Position numbers and translations under genes: made by a program | Assembly (NCBI GenBank): GCA_037127315.1 | Contig: JBBBDQ010000225.1 | Location: 2,273,501-2,337,500 of the forward strand | From: Ascarosepion bandense | Taxonomy: Eukaryota > Mollusca > Cephalopoda > Sepiida > Sepiidae | Reading direction: 5' to 3' | Length of the DNA stretch: 64,000 nt | Shown here: positions 52,800 to 64,000 of the stretch, piece by piece | Layout of the letters: each line of letters begins with the position of its first letter | Numbering within the stretch: the stretch's first letter is position 1 | The notes under the pieces: model-generated | Database searches by the model: none | The model's input: the letters and a program-made list of their open reading frames with translations, nothing else | What the model was told of the DNA's origin: nothing

Positions 52800-54880
52800 T
52801 TTTTCTTGGGTGATCTTTTTTAAAATATGCCTTTATCTAGCTTCTAATGGATGAAGAAGAAAAAATCAATTATTAATTTTTTTCGGGATATCGATCAGTC
52901 TATCTAAATAACTTTCGGTATCAGAAATAGGGTTACATCGGTTTAATTGGTGTGTTTAAAGATGTAAGCACCTTATTGCATGTTATTCGTTTATAAATAT
53001 TTTGTAGGTGTGTTTTAATGTTTATGTAGCTATTGTTGGCTGGAAATGCTTATGTTAAAAATGAACAAGTTTATAATTAAGTTTATAATTAATATAATAA
53101 TTAGTTTTATTGTGTGAAATATGTTGCATATTTTATTAGATCTTTTCGTGGACACTACAGACTGCCCACCCAGAGTTGGCCCTTTCGCCAAGAACCAGAA
53201 GCCAAGTTTGTTTACATTTATATTTTGCCGAACATGCAAAATTCTGCAAACCATGGTGCAAGTGGTCGAAGAAAAAGAACGTTAAAATACAATCTAGTCT
53301 CAGCTCTCCTTCCCCTGCTGAGACGTTGATAAACTATTTCGGCAGGATGTATGGATTAGCCTCTACTTATCCAACGCTTCTTAAAGTCGCTGCTGAACTA
53401 CGGACTCAAAAGATTTTAACATTGTTTTGGATACAGGAACTGTATCATAAATATTTAGATGATGTAACTATAAGGATACAAAAGGTGCTTATCTCCTATT
53501 GGTCGAGATAAAATCACGAGGTCATATGACAACCGATCATGACGTCACTCCTGATAGTGACCCAAGCGATAGTCAGACATTCAACTAACAACAACAGAGG
53601 AAGAAAGTTGTTCCTGTCTGTATAGGTCTTTGGCCTAAGCAGAATCTCTCTACGGCCATGTTCTGCTGGAACATAGATGAATCCTATTTAATTAAGACAG
53701 CCAAACATAAGTAGAAGAGATGATAAGTTAAGTTGTTAGAATTGCAGCGAGCACAGTCCGATAATAAACGTCAATGACACTCCGAATCTCTGACTTCTAT
53801 CAATCTTTATTTATATAGCTATTTCGGACTGCACACCATTTGAGAGCGCTAGTGGGTTGTCAGCTGCTCTTCAAGGCAAAGATAAGAGAGTTCGTTGCTC
53901 ACCGAAGGGATATATGGTTTGCATATTTTCAAAAATAGACAAAGAGAGGTAGTTTGAAATACTTGACTTTCTTGAATTGTTGAGAGAAAATTTTTGACGT
54001 GTCCCGTGCTGGTTAGAGATCGATAATATAATTAGCGAGTAATTTTACATTAGCGAGTACTTCAACGCTGGTCACGAAAAACTAAAACAAAATCTTTCAC
54101 ATAACTTCAGAAACTCTTCATTTATTTAATGTTTCTCCTCATTTTATTATGTTACTTGTATGCTCTTTATAACAGTATATCTTGAAATTGATGTTTAGTC
54201 CTTTATATCGCCTTTCTTTCCTACCTTCTGTAAGAATTCTTGTAGTTTCCTTTCTGTGTTTTTTCACGAACACTGTGCATATTTTATGTTGTTAAAATTG
54301 TGTCCGCCAATAATAAATGTTGGTAGGGCTTCTAATTCTCTCAGAATTGCCTCTTGCATAGGCTGAATAAGTTCGGAGAGAAGACACATCCCTTTCTATT
54401 TTTGTATATTTCATGACTTCATTTTCTATGCATATACAGACAGTTTGTTGCCAGTATAAGATCCGGATTATTCTATCCTTATTTCCAAATATGTTAAGGT
54501 TACCTAGCAGTTCCAACAGTTCTTTGTTATCAAACACTTTTGCATAATCTATAAAATACTTACATTTGTACTGTTCTTTCTTATATCATTTTAAGCATAA
54601 ATATCGCATTCCGCACTCTTCTATTTCCGGTCTAATTCTGTTGCGCGTCCTATTCATAAAAAATCAGATTATAAATTTTGTTATATGGATCATGAGGGGG
54701 ATGGTTGATCATGTATAGAAGGAAAAAGTAGTCACCAGCACCTGTGGAATTAAGTGAAATACTGGATAAGAAAGAATACACCTGAAAGAATCAGCGCATA
54801 TACTAAACTGTCTCCTTAGTAGACCTAGCATAGTAATAAATACAATATGAGAACCGCTTATAATGAAAGAAAGAGAAATA
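52800..54880. other. Unassigned region
   Basis: Overlapping open pieces at 53114-53511 carry no domain I know. 53700-53900 has LTR-like features (aataaacgtcaatgacactc) but no partner copy in the window. Confidence 0.4.
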
Positions 54881-56330
54881 TCAGCAAGTCTTCAGCAGCA
54901 GCAGCAATCTAACCATGGGTATCAGCAGCAATTAAAACAACAACCAGTCGCAGCATCAGTTGCAACCTAATCAGTAGCCAAGTTAAGTTCAAGGCTCTTA
55001 GATTATTGCAACAAATTGTTCTACTGGACAATGGCCTAGTGAATAAAAAGCTTTGGTTTGGGAATTTAGTGAAATAATGGTTGTGTTTACTTGCACTCAG
55101 TGAAAACGGGCGAGCAATAATTGAACAGTAATAACTAAAATAAATAAATATGAACTAGACGATATCCCTAAACATGAGCAGTGGAACGAGAACAGTTTAT
55201 AAGTAAATTAAATTAAAACGGTTCAGTTTAGACTTCCCTCTAGGTTATACAGATCATAAGGAAGGCCAGACAACAACAAAGATGATGACAACAGTCAGAA
55301 TACAAATAGTTTAAATAATAATAAACTCTTCATCTTAGAAATTCAGACTAAAAATGTATAAAACTCAAATAAAAATACAATATGGGATATAGAATAATAC
55401 AATGAGACTGTCGTGGGCTAAAGCCAGATTAGAATAAATTAGTCATGTTAATAATAACATTGGATCCTGCTGTTATTTGTCTCTAAGGAATATTAAAAGG
55501 ATAATGTTAATATTAGAAAATATCAACAATACAATCACATTCATAACTGTGGCTTAATAAAACATGACTTACAAAGAGCAAAATTGACCTCAAAACAGAA
55601 TTAGACGCAGCGACTGTGAGAGCCGCTTTATACAGAAGAGTCAGCATATAATTTCTGTATAACCTAGAATGCATTTACATATAAAAATAATATTAATAAT
55701 ATCTAAAAAGGCTAAAAGTTATAGTAAGGGTATATTGAGTCCTACTTGTTAGTACAAAAAAGTTTTAATTCATGAAGTAGTTGTAAAAATAGAGAAATTA
55801 GGAACAGAACTTTTGGAAGATCCTAGAATATTCGAGAAAAATCTAACTGGAGATGATTCTAGAAATATGTAAATTAGGTGTTAGTCCCTATAAAAATAGA
55901 TTTTGGGAAGAGAGTAGTTAGTTGTTAACAGGATTTGCTGACATTATCAACTCTGGCCCGATTCAGGATTTGTATATCTAGCCGAAAGAATCTCTACGAA
56001 AAGTTGCCGACTAATTAAAACCTAAAAGAAAACCTCATGGAACTAAATGGGTAAATAGATTTTTCCATTAACCAAACAAAGAATTATTCTTTCTATACAC
56101 ATTTGAAGATTTCCAAAAAGTATTGCACTTAAACTACTTCGCTAGCTTAACCGGGTAAAGGTACTTGACACCTTTCTTCCCCTTCGTAACACTTACGCAT
56201 CACTTACCAGTAGTAAACTATGTTTCTGTTTTGAATGCAAAAAATTGTAAATTCTGTATATATATTTTTTTTGGTGTTTTTTTTTAAATTAAATATTTGT
56301 TTGTGATTTAGCTCTGTGTTTTGGTTAATC
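54880..56330. other. Unassigned region before the LINE endonuclease relic
   Basis: A short CAG-rich run (about 54895-54960) and AT-rich DNA. It might include the ORF1 of the LINE that follows, but no knuckle or RRM motif is visible. Confidence 0.35.
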
Positions 56331-56339
56331 ATTCTTTTT

Positions 56340-56866
56340 CTTATAACACGTAACACTACCGCATGACCAGATAGAACAAAACAAGGTGGAAGATCTGATA
56401 TATCAATTATTCAAATCCTCCATTCACTTCGGGGGTTTTAATAGCTACAATGCCATCTGGAGATCCAAGTAGACAAACAATAAAGAAAAAATTCAGATAA
56501 TTTAATTATGGATAATGAGCTATGTCTGCTCTACCAGGGACCACTAACACTCATCGATCAAGCAACAACTGACCTAGCCATGTGTGATCCAGCAATTTGC
56601 CTATTTACCTGGAGCAGTTACGACGATACATACGGTAACGACCATTTCCTCTTCATCATTCTGAGGAACGGAGTGGTAATCGATAAGCACCCACCTAGAT
56701 GAAAGTTAAGCAAGGCTGACAGGGATAAATTTGAAAAATTATGTAAAGATAGATTAACACAAAATAACATAGAAACAACAGGCATACTTTACGGAATCTC
56801 TCATAGACATATTAAAAGAATGCATCCCTCAAGCCCAACACCAGGCAGAAGAAACAGACCCTGGTT
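56340..56866 (+). pseudogene. LINE endonuclease relic, left half
   Basis: Reads LPHDQIEQNKVEDLIYQLF, GGFNSYNAIW (decayed GDFNxHNxxW) and TDLAMCDPAICLFTWSSYDD, then GNDHFLFI (decayed GSDHFPI) and RNRPWF. Typical of APE endonucleases in I/R1-type LINEs. Ends at the 3.2-kb insertion. Confidence 0.72.
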
Positions 56867-59800
56867 TATAAAAAATATTTCTATCATATACAAGCTCTTG
56901 GTCTAGACACAAAAACTTAGCAGAAATAGCAAAACACAATAATAGACGCCAAATTATAAAACAAAAGACAGATACTGCGTAAAATTTTAAAAGGAAAGAC
57001 ACACTTATTTACAGTTTACAGTTACGAAAAAGCTTTGCAATTTGCACAAAAATTTCCTTTTGTGCACCTATTAAATCAAGATAACAATTATGATAAAGGA
57101 TCGCCAGCGAAAAATTAGAAAAAATTGCAACTCTGGAGGAGATAAGGATTTTAAAGATGATGAAAAGAGAAAGATATTAAGAGAAAAGAAAAGATATTAA
57201 GACAGTAAAAACCAAAAGTTCGACTACGTTCGATAAAAAAACCCCCAAAAAACAAAAACAAAACAAAACAAAACAAAAAAAAAAAACAAGAAAAGACATA
57301 CTTGCAAATTGCCTCACGGTCGTCCCTGGAGCACAGTGTTTTTTTAGTCTTTTTTTACATAGTTCGTTCTTGTGAAAATTTCTCAGAAATCATTTCCTTT
57401 TAGGCTGCCCAACCTCAGGAGAATTTTTAGTGGAACTTCAAATTTCTCTGTCTCTCTGTAACTGGCTGGTAACAGAACCTTCTTGATTTTCTCTTGATGT
57501 CAATGCCATTTTTTATGTTGACCTGTCTTTTTCCCTTGTCGTTAAAAAGTCTTCTCTCCTTTTCTACCGACTTGAGCTTCATTTATTCAAAAATTTAAGC
57601 TCACTTCTGTCCTACTATTCGGTATGCTATCAGAGTTTGACACCACGTCTCTCATTTTTACGAAAAATTAATTTTCTACAAACTGGAAATGGATCTTTCA
57701 CAAATTTTGGTAGTTTTTAAACAATGAGATGAAAAAGATGTACAATTGCAACAATTTTTACACAAACCATCTGACTTAAAAAAAAAATCATATCGTCCCA
57801 TGCAAGGCATTTTACTGCCATTGTTGTACAGGGGGTTACATAGGAGGAAAGTTATGAGAAAGAGTGACAGGTTATAAGGGGTGTCAGGAAGTGAGTAAGA
57901 GAAGGATGAGATACTGATGAGAGTGGAGTGGATGGAGAAATGAGCATGAGAAAGAAGATGCAGGTTAGTGAGATAGAAGATGACTATTGACTTTACATTT
58001 AAATTCTTGGAGATTATAGCTGTCGGGAAAACAAGTAAATGGAAGGGAATTCCACAGGCGGGAAGTGCGAGAAATGAAGCTGATGGGGGTAGAATTTGCG
58101 TTTACAATTTATTGGTTTCACAGAGAAAGAGTGGGACTTAGTTGCTAATCTTGTGGCGCGAGTAAATTCATATATAGGGGGCACCAGTGAGCTAAGTTCA
58201 TCGGAGCAGAAGCCGTGAAAGTATTTGTAGAAGAGACACAGGGAAGCCACATTGCGCCGGTGAGAAAGTGACTGTATCTGAGATGCCAAGTCGGAATCGA
58301 TCATATTACAGTTTCTCCGTTGGATTTTGTCAAGGACACCTAGGTAGATAGCAGGAACACCCGACCAGATATGGAAGCAGTATTCAATGCACGGGCAGAT
58401 GGTAGATTTATATATGTGCAGGATTGTTTCAGACGGGAAAAACTTCCTGGCCTTACACAGAGAACCGACATTCTTACCAGTGGATTTAGCTATGGATTCT
58501 ATATAGTTTTTCCACTTGAGGTCTATTGTGAGAGTTAACCCGAGAAGTCGCAGTGTTTTGCTTTCAGGGAGACTATTCTGATACATTCTAATGGGGGTAT
58601 AGCAGCGATTGTCTGTGATGGTTAATAGATAGCAGCTTCGTTTTGGAAGTATTAAAATTCACGAGCTATTTCTTACCCCAGGCCGCCACGGATTGGAGTT
58701 CCTTTTCAAACTCGGCAGCGAGGTTTGCTTTGTCAGTCCCGGTAGATTTTTGATTGAGGCGAGAGTAAACCGTAGTCTCGTCAGCGTATATGCCTACTTG
58801 GGATCTTATTACATTGTGGAGATCGTTATAGATAAGGAAAAGCCTAGAACCTAGAATAGAGACTCGAGGGACACCCACGTTCGTATGATATCATTGGGAG
58901 GCATGTCCGTTCAATACTACCTTCATTGTGCAATTTGAAAGGAATGACTGGATAAGGTCAAGCAATTGTCCAGTTATACCTCGTCGCAGCTTGTCGTAGC
59001 TTGCGTAGAAAACCAGCTTGTCAGACTGTCAAACGCTTTGGAGATATCTAGGGCAACAGTTCGGGCTTCGCCGTTCTTGTCGAGAGCCTGGTTTCTGTAC
59101 TCAGTGATGGTCGTGAGCACATTAACAGCAGACCTGGTGAAGTGGAAACCATACTGTTTGTCAGAGAAGAGTATGTGGGCCGTGAGATGTTGAACCACCT
59201 CGGCGTTGATGATGGCTTCGAACACTTAGCCAAAAATCGTTAGGAGGCTGATAATTAGAGGGGTCAGAGGGTTCACCAGTGTTTTTATATATTGGAACCA
59301 CGGAGGAGAACTTCCAGCAGGCAGGAAAGCAAGAAACAGAGAGGCAGTAGTTATAGAGTTTGGAGAGGACAGAGGAGAGTTCAGGGGAACATTTCTTCAG
59401 GACAATGATTGGGATTCCGTTACCGCCGCTCGCTTTATGGGGGTCAAGCTTTGAAATTATGTTAGAGCCCACCGAGAAGGTAATGTGGATGCCATTCAGT
59501 TTGGCTTCAGTTCGGGGTGGGAAGTCGGGTACAGATACTCCGGACGAGTCCAGTGTAGAGTTGGTGGAGAATCTGTGTAAAGTTGGTAGAGAATATGTAG
59601 GAAGGGCATAGATTTACTGTCGACATTGCAACTAAACTACCATGGTATCACATGACTGTCAAGTAGAGGGAATATATTCTCAGGTATTAGTGATGGAGAT
59701 TAGTGGGTGACAGGAAGGTAGACAGCAGTAAGATTAATCAACTGTTGATGATGAAAAAAATAACTGATATGAAAAAAATATGAAAGTATAGCATTTATTT

Positions 59801-60076
59801 ATACTTAATAAAACAAAAGAAACATTATTAGCTATACATAAAAAATAAAATAAATCTAAAGTTCCAAGTTTGAACAAATAAGTTACAAAATCTTCGTAGT
59901 TATTTTTATTAAGACGAATGTACAGCCTAATATGATACCATTTGTACAACACTATAATACATAAAAATACACTTTCCTAAAAAAAGAATATGCATAAAAA
60001 AAGAAAAATCAACCAAGACGATTACACATTTAAGCAAGGCTAACAGTTTTTAAATAATAAAAATAAAATTTTTATA
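56867..60076. mobile_element. 3.2-kb insertion splitting a LINE relic
   Basis: It lies between identical ggtt (56863-56866 and 60077-60080). Its ends are complementary: TATAAAAA at the left, TTTTTATA at the right. Removing it rejoins NRPWF with DD(C)KEVIRRHKEALRKF in the host LINE. It contains the truncated LINE copy at 57785-59600 and otherwise no recognisable gene. Confidence 0.6.
57785..59600 (-). pseudogene. Second copy of the 23-kb LINE family, 5'-truncated
   Basis: Pieces in several frames align with residues from about STNSTLDSL to the C-terminus of the 951-aa protein: DPHKASGGNGIPIIVLKKC, FEAIINAEVVQHL, VALDISKAFDSL, YADETTVYSRL (catalytic YADD has become YADE) and IQRRNCNMIDSDL. The 3' tail is at 57788-57840, then poly-A. 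Broken by several frameshifts. Confidence 0.88.
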
Positions 60077-60430
60077 GGTTCGATGATGTAAAGAAGTAAT
60101 TAGACGACATAAAGAAGCACTTCGAAAATTTAACAGAGATCCAAGAATCTCCAATCTAATCAACTATAAACTAAATAGAGCAAAAGGTCGTTAATTAAAG
60201 ACAAAAAGGACTATTGGCAAAAATATCTCAATAAATTAAATTCTGCTACAGAGCCAAAAAACAGTTTGGGAAATGATTTCAAAAGTAACTGGCAAACATC
60301 AACCTGAACCAATAAAACATCTCTCAATAAATAATAATTAATGATAATATCCATCCTCGATAATGGCTAAATGTATAGCCGAAAGCGTTCGGATAAACAA
60401 AACATTTGGCAATACTTTTTAATTTATGTC
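60077..60430 (+). pseudogene. LINE endonuclease-to-RT linker, right half
   Basis: Reads EVIRRHKEALRKFNRDPRIS, then NLINYKLNRAKGR, then VWEMISKVTGKHQPEPIKHL, the standard linker after the endonuclease in I/R1-type LINEs. Continues the relic at 56340-56866. Confidence 0.72.
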
Positions 60431-60814
60431 CTCAAAAGAAAAAAATCATAAGATCAAATGAAAAATTGCATACAAAATTAACCTTAATACCTTATATGTC
60501 ATTTTTAGTGAAATCTGCATAAAAAAGAGATTACTGCTTAAATATACAAACATAAATGATATAACGGACAAAAAGAATATAACAAATATATTGGCAAAAA
60601 CATTCTCGAAAAAATTCTTTAAAAAATTTGTAAACAACAATCTCAAAATGCAGAAGATACAACTTAAACTTCAAAACAAAGAACCTGAAAGATTACAACT
60701 TCTTTATTTCTTTCTTATGTGAAATTATATTAGATGGACATCGATTAGATTTAGGTACCCCCACTAATTCGCTGAAAAAACAGCATAGCATAAAGAAAAA
60801 AAAAAGGCCCCATA

Positions 60815-61115
60815 CTTAATAAAAAGAAAGTTTTCCTTTCAAAATGTTTATTATTAAAAGAAAGGATCAAAGTATTCTTTAATTATTTAATTTTTAAAAA
60901 AATCTTTTTTAACACGTTCGAAAATTTGTTAAAAAGTCTTGTTTCTTTTTCTCCGTCAGTGAGTGATCAAATTTTTACCAGAGTTTACTATGAATAATTA
61001 CGAAACTCATTTTTTTCCAGTTAAAAACACATTAATTTAGAAATTCTTGCAAAAGTCAAATAATTGTCGGATTTTAATGAAACTTTCGGGGTTTATTCAC
61101 AAATGAATGAAATTA
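60815..61115. repeat. Copy of the 39-41 kb element end
   Basis: Matches the reverse complement of about 40886-41215, including tctttaattatttaattttt and gcaaaagtcaaataattgtc. In the same orientation it also resembles the left end near 39145. Confidence 0.7.
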
Positions 61116-61699
61116 TTTTTGAAGTGATTATTTTTAGAAAATCTTGGTAACAATTTTTTTTTACATCTGTAACCCACTTCAAGTAATTCCATGAAATTTC
61201 AAGAAATTAAATACTGTTGCGAAAATTTGTTCTATTAGTTAAACGTGTGGGGTGCAAAATACCCGGATTAAAAAGAGAATTTAATGCAGGTTATCCTGCC
61301 TACAAAATACAACACAAATTTCAAGAAACGACAACACGATTAAAATGTATGTAGGAAAATAGAAAGAATCATATATTTAATATATACGTGTAAAACAATT
61401 TGTATTTTTTAATATTCTGTTTGATAGGGTAGTAGAAATGCTTTCAAAGTTCAAAGGATTCAGTTTGTTTAAGCGAAATGTGATTTGTCAGGAAAAAGGT
61501 AAATATATGTTTCACTGTGTGTATTAACAGAGTAGTAGTAAAGTCTTTGTTTGTTTCTGTCTTTTGTGGATGACGAGTAGGCGAAGAGGAAAAAGAGTCG
61601 ATCAATTTAAGGTGAAAAACAATGTATGAATGAGAAATAAAGGATCAGAGGAAAAATGTACTTGTTGTCGTTAATTTTAGGAGTCATTGAAGTATCTTA

Positions 61700-61790
61700 T
61701 TGTTGTTGTTGTTGTTTTCTTCTCTCCTCTTTAGTGTCTGGTTGAGTCTGCGACGGAATAGTTTCTCTCTCTCCCTCTCTCTGTCCTCTC
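61700..61790. repeat. (TTG)n and (CT)n simple repeats
   Basis: About six TTG units near 61702-61722, and a tctctctctccctctctctg run near 61763-61785. Confidence 0.85.
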
Positions 61791-62394
61791 TGATCTCTGC
61801 GCTCTTCTGACTCACTGGCCGACCGAAAAACGTGAAAAACTCAATCACGCAATCGGCAAGAAATATGACATGGGTCATGAAATTCAATTTGTTATTTTCT
61901 GTCCTATCGGAACCCAGAATCACTAAATTTCACGCTGGCTTGCAAAATTTGCTTTCAGCGATTCTGATCCGATTTTGCGCGTGTGCAATTCTACATTTTT
62001 TGATTCAGATATTTACTGGAATATCATAGGATTTGTACTTCTCAACGGGAAGTATAAAATCGAAGATGAAACACTCATATTAAAGAAGGTGAAAATACTT
62101 CAGCAGTAGGATGAATACATAGGAGATCTCTTCTATGTATACAATAAAGAGCAACCGACAATGCATAGAAATACCGACGGACTGGAAATATTAAAATCCA
62201 AACTGGAACATAGTGGATATAAACGTTGGTTATTTCCTGTAACTTGACCCAACGAGTTGTGATTTCAGTACCAGGCTACAGCAGTGGTGAACAAGTAACT
62301 TACAGGGTTAGAGGGAGATCTCATGACTTTCAAAAGAGGAATTACTCCGCAAGGGATGAGAATGATATACCCCAGTGATTGTAATAAAGGGTTC

Positions 62395-62510
62395 GGTTCG
62401 AAATTCCTAGCACCTGAAAAGACCGGAGCGTATAACGGCCGAAACGTCGTAAAAATGGCAACAAAGATGAGGACAATAGTCCGAACAATGTAAATACTAT
62501 ATACATTGAT
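62395..62510 (+). mobile_element. Possible Penelope-like element 3' end with degenerate hammerhead
   Basis: The order CTGAAAAG (hammerhead CUGANGAG with one change), ccgg...cggcc stem and GAAAC at 62414-62445 follows hammerhead ribozyme layout. Downstream gcaacaaagatgaggacaat has a near repeat at about 55270. Penelope-like elements carry such ribozymes, but no RT or GIY-YIG ORF is nearby. Confidence 0.25.
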
Positions 62511-62706
62511 AAATATACATAATGTCCTACGTCTAAGGTACGACTCGGAGTTTCATGCGTTATGCGATCATCAGGTGGATATTTCTCCGAGTCGTGCCAT
62601 ATATATATAATACAGCACTGTTAATACAGTAAGCACTGTCTTATTAACACATGAAGAATACTATACATATGTGCACCCTCATATGTATGTATATATTAAT
62701 TTACGC

Positions 62707-62709
<3 letters not shown>

Positions 62710-62750
<41 letters not shown>
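62710..62750. repeat. (AT)n microsatellite
   Basis: About 20 AT units. Confidence 0.95.
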
Positions 62751-62753
<3 letters not shown>

Positions 62754-62754
62754 G

Positions 62755-63066
62755 GACATTATCGTCTGAAAAAAAATTCGATGAATAAGGAATTTTTACA
62801 AGAATTCATTTAATTTTGTTTCTTTTTTTAATTATAATACTTTATAAAGTTTCAAAAATATTTTTAAAAATTCTTCAAAACCTTATTGCGGTTAGATTAT
62901 TAAATCATTAAATAAAGGCTATATTTATTAATCGAAAATTGAAAAGCTTTATACAAATCTTTGAGCCAAAAGATTTCGAAAACAACTTTTAATTTTTTAT
63001 TTTCGTGTGTAAAAAGTTTTTTTTTTAATACGTTATTTCGTGTGTGACATTAAAAGGTCACGTGTT
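62755..63066 (-). repeat. Inner-segment copy of the 39-41 kb element
   Basis: The reverse complement aligns with about 40251-40575: both have cacgtgacctttt, tttcgattaataaa(c/t)ata, attcttgtaaaaattc and cagac(a/g)atgac. Confidence 0.65.
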
Positions 63067-63279
63067 TCACGGTTTCTTCCTCTTAGAAGAAAAAAAATGG
63101 ACAATAATGTCAATTCTAGTCAACCATATTTAGCTTGTCAACACATCCGTTATTCTGACTCAATAACGAGTCAGAAAAATATGACCACCGTGAGTAAGAA
63201 ATAATTGTATTCTAAATTTTATGCTTTAAACAAGTAATATTTGTTTCAAATCAGATCAATTTAAATTTACTTATTTTCC

Positions 63280-63500
63280 AAAAATAACAGGACACAGATG
63301 TATACCTTTTTACAAGATTTTCAAAATGTTGAAAAACTTTTGTTTAAATATGGCTATTTTTAATGTTTTAACTGAAGACGCTCAAATGTTGAGATTGAGA
63401 TTCCAATCAATATAATTGCTGTTTGAAATATACCAGAAGATTTTACTTACTGGATATAGTAAAAATATTTATTTAGCTTTCAATTAAAGCTAAAACGAAA
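63280..63500 (-). repeat. Copy of sequence from 41765-42000
   Basis: The reverse complement shares ttaattgaaagctaaat, tatttcaaacag, and attatattgattggaat with 41765-41870, and continues with weaker matches. Confidence 0.65.
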
Positions 63501-63559
63501 ACTTCAATAATTTTTTTTCCTTAAAAACATCATTTTAAAACTTAGGTATCGAAAATGAA

Positions 63560-64000
63560 TAGAGGCGTGGTGAGTACGAAATAAAAATAACTCTTTTCTT
63601 TACTGGTCGCAAATTCGCGAGTCAGTGTGAAAATCTATTTTTTGACCATTAGGAAAAAGGATTGCTTCCGTGACGAGGAAAAGATTTCGCGAGCAAATGT
63701 GAAATATCTATTAACCAATGAAAAGAGAGTTATTTACAGAAAAAATTGAACTTTCAATAACCCGTGTCATATGTCATCCCACCAAAAACGAGCTTACGTT
63801 TCGAGCTGACCACGTGATCGATGTGCTACATATTTCAAGTTTTTCGGTCGGTCAGTCAGAGATTAGGGAGCTGATAACAGAGAGGACACAATGTAGCAAG
63901 AAAATAGTCAGGCCGCCTCCGGTGACCCATGCACGCACTCTCTCATTTTTTTGCGTGCTGTTTTCTTTATCTTTCCTTCTTCCTCTTCACCTACCCGCCG
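63560..64000. other. Right edge, no gene recognised
   Basis: Less AT-rich near 63780-64000, with two cacgtg/tcgcgag-type words; might be regulatory for something beyond the window. Confidence 0.3.

Noticed and set aside
53114..53511. Overlapping 71- and 111-codon frames as a host gene
   Set aside because: No recognisable domain, splice structure or similarity; neighbouring DNA looks like element debris.

Overview
The window looks like nuclear DNA of a coleoid cephalopod, probably an octopus. This is an inference from an AT-rich, intron-heavy gene and a dense mix of invertebrate LINE, SINE, LTR and DNA-transposon remnants; no taxon marker proves it. Only one host gene is clearly supported: a complete delta-aminolevulinic acid dehydratase (porphobilinogen synthase, ALAD) gene on the minus strand. 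Its nine coding exons run from the ATG at 44800 down to the stop at 2975. All eight introns are GT-AG, the phases agree at every junction, and the spliced product is 335 residues with both active-site lysines and the zinc cysteines in place. Intron 1 alone is about 21.9 kb.

Region by region. At 1-2.9 kb, past the 3' end of the gene, a LINE reverse-transcriptase relic is interrupted by a composite element with internal ~158-bp repeats. At 3-22.8 kb lie exons 9 to 2. Their introns hold two SINE copies with exact target-site duplications, a ~4.7-kb Ty3/Gypsy-like LTR element with a 5-bp target-site duplication, an extra LTR copy, a second Gypsy-like element starting 56 bp inside intron 2, and several long snap-back hairpins. 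At 22.8-44.7 kb, intron 1 holds a LINE with an uninterrupted 951-codon endonuclease/reverse-transcriptase ORF, a BED/hAT transposase relic, a decayed L1/Tx1-type LINE with a SINE inside its ORF2 start, an integrase fragment, a BEL/Pao-like relic containing an RTE-like insertion, an AT-rich element with long inverted ends, and a second copy of the composite element. At 44.8-50.2 kb, upstream of ALAD, are a CRE-type palindrome 58 bp before the ATG, a tRNA-like sequence, a ~189-bp tandem array of 14 units, a CpG-rich minisatellite, and diverged array units in the opposite orientation. At 50.2-64 kb are a Tc1/mariner-like fragment, an RTE 3' end, microsatellites, a LINE endonuclease relic split by a 3.2-kb insertion that itself holds a second truncated copy of the 23-kb LINE family, a relative of the 39-41 kb element, and a possible Penelope-type 3' end.

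The most unusual material is a non-autonomous element family (515-1145 and 43211-43905) built like primate SVA: unique 5' part, variable tandem repeat, then a 3' tail shared with the autonomous LINE at 23.3-26.3 kb. In parallel, the tRNA-derived SINE has a 3' end resembling that of the RTE-like LINE fragments. Other points are the ALAD-proximal tandem array with its tRNA-like edge and inverted relatives, and the long intronic hairpins, which could be double-stranded RNA in the pre-mRNA.
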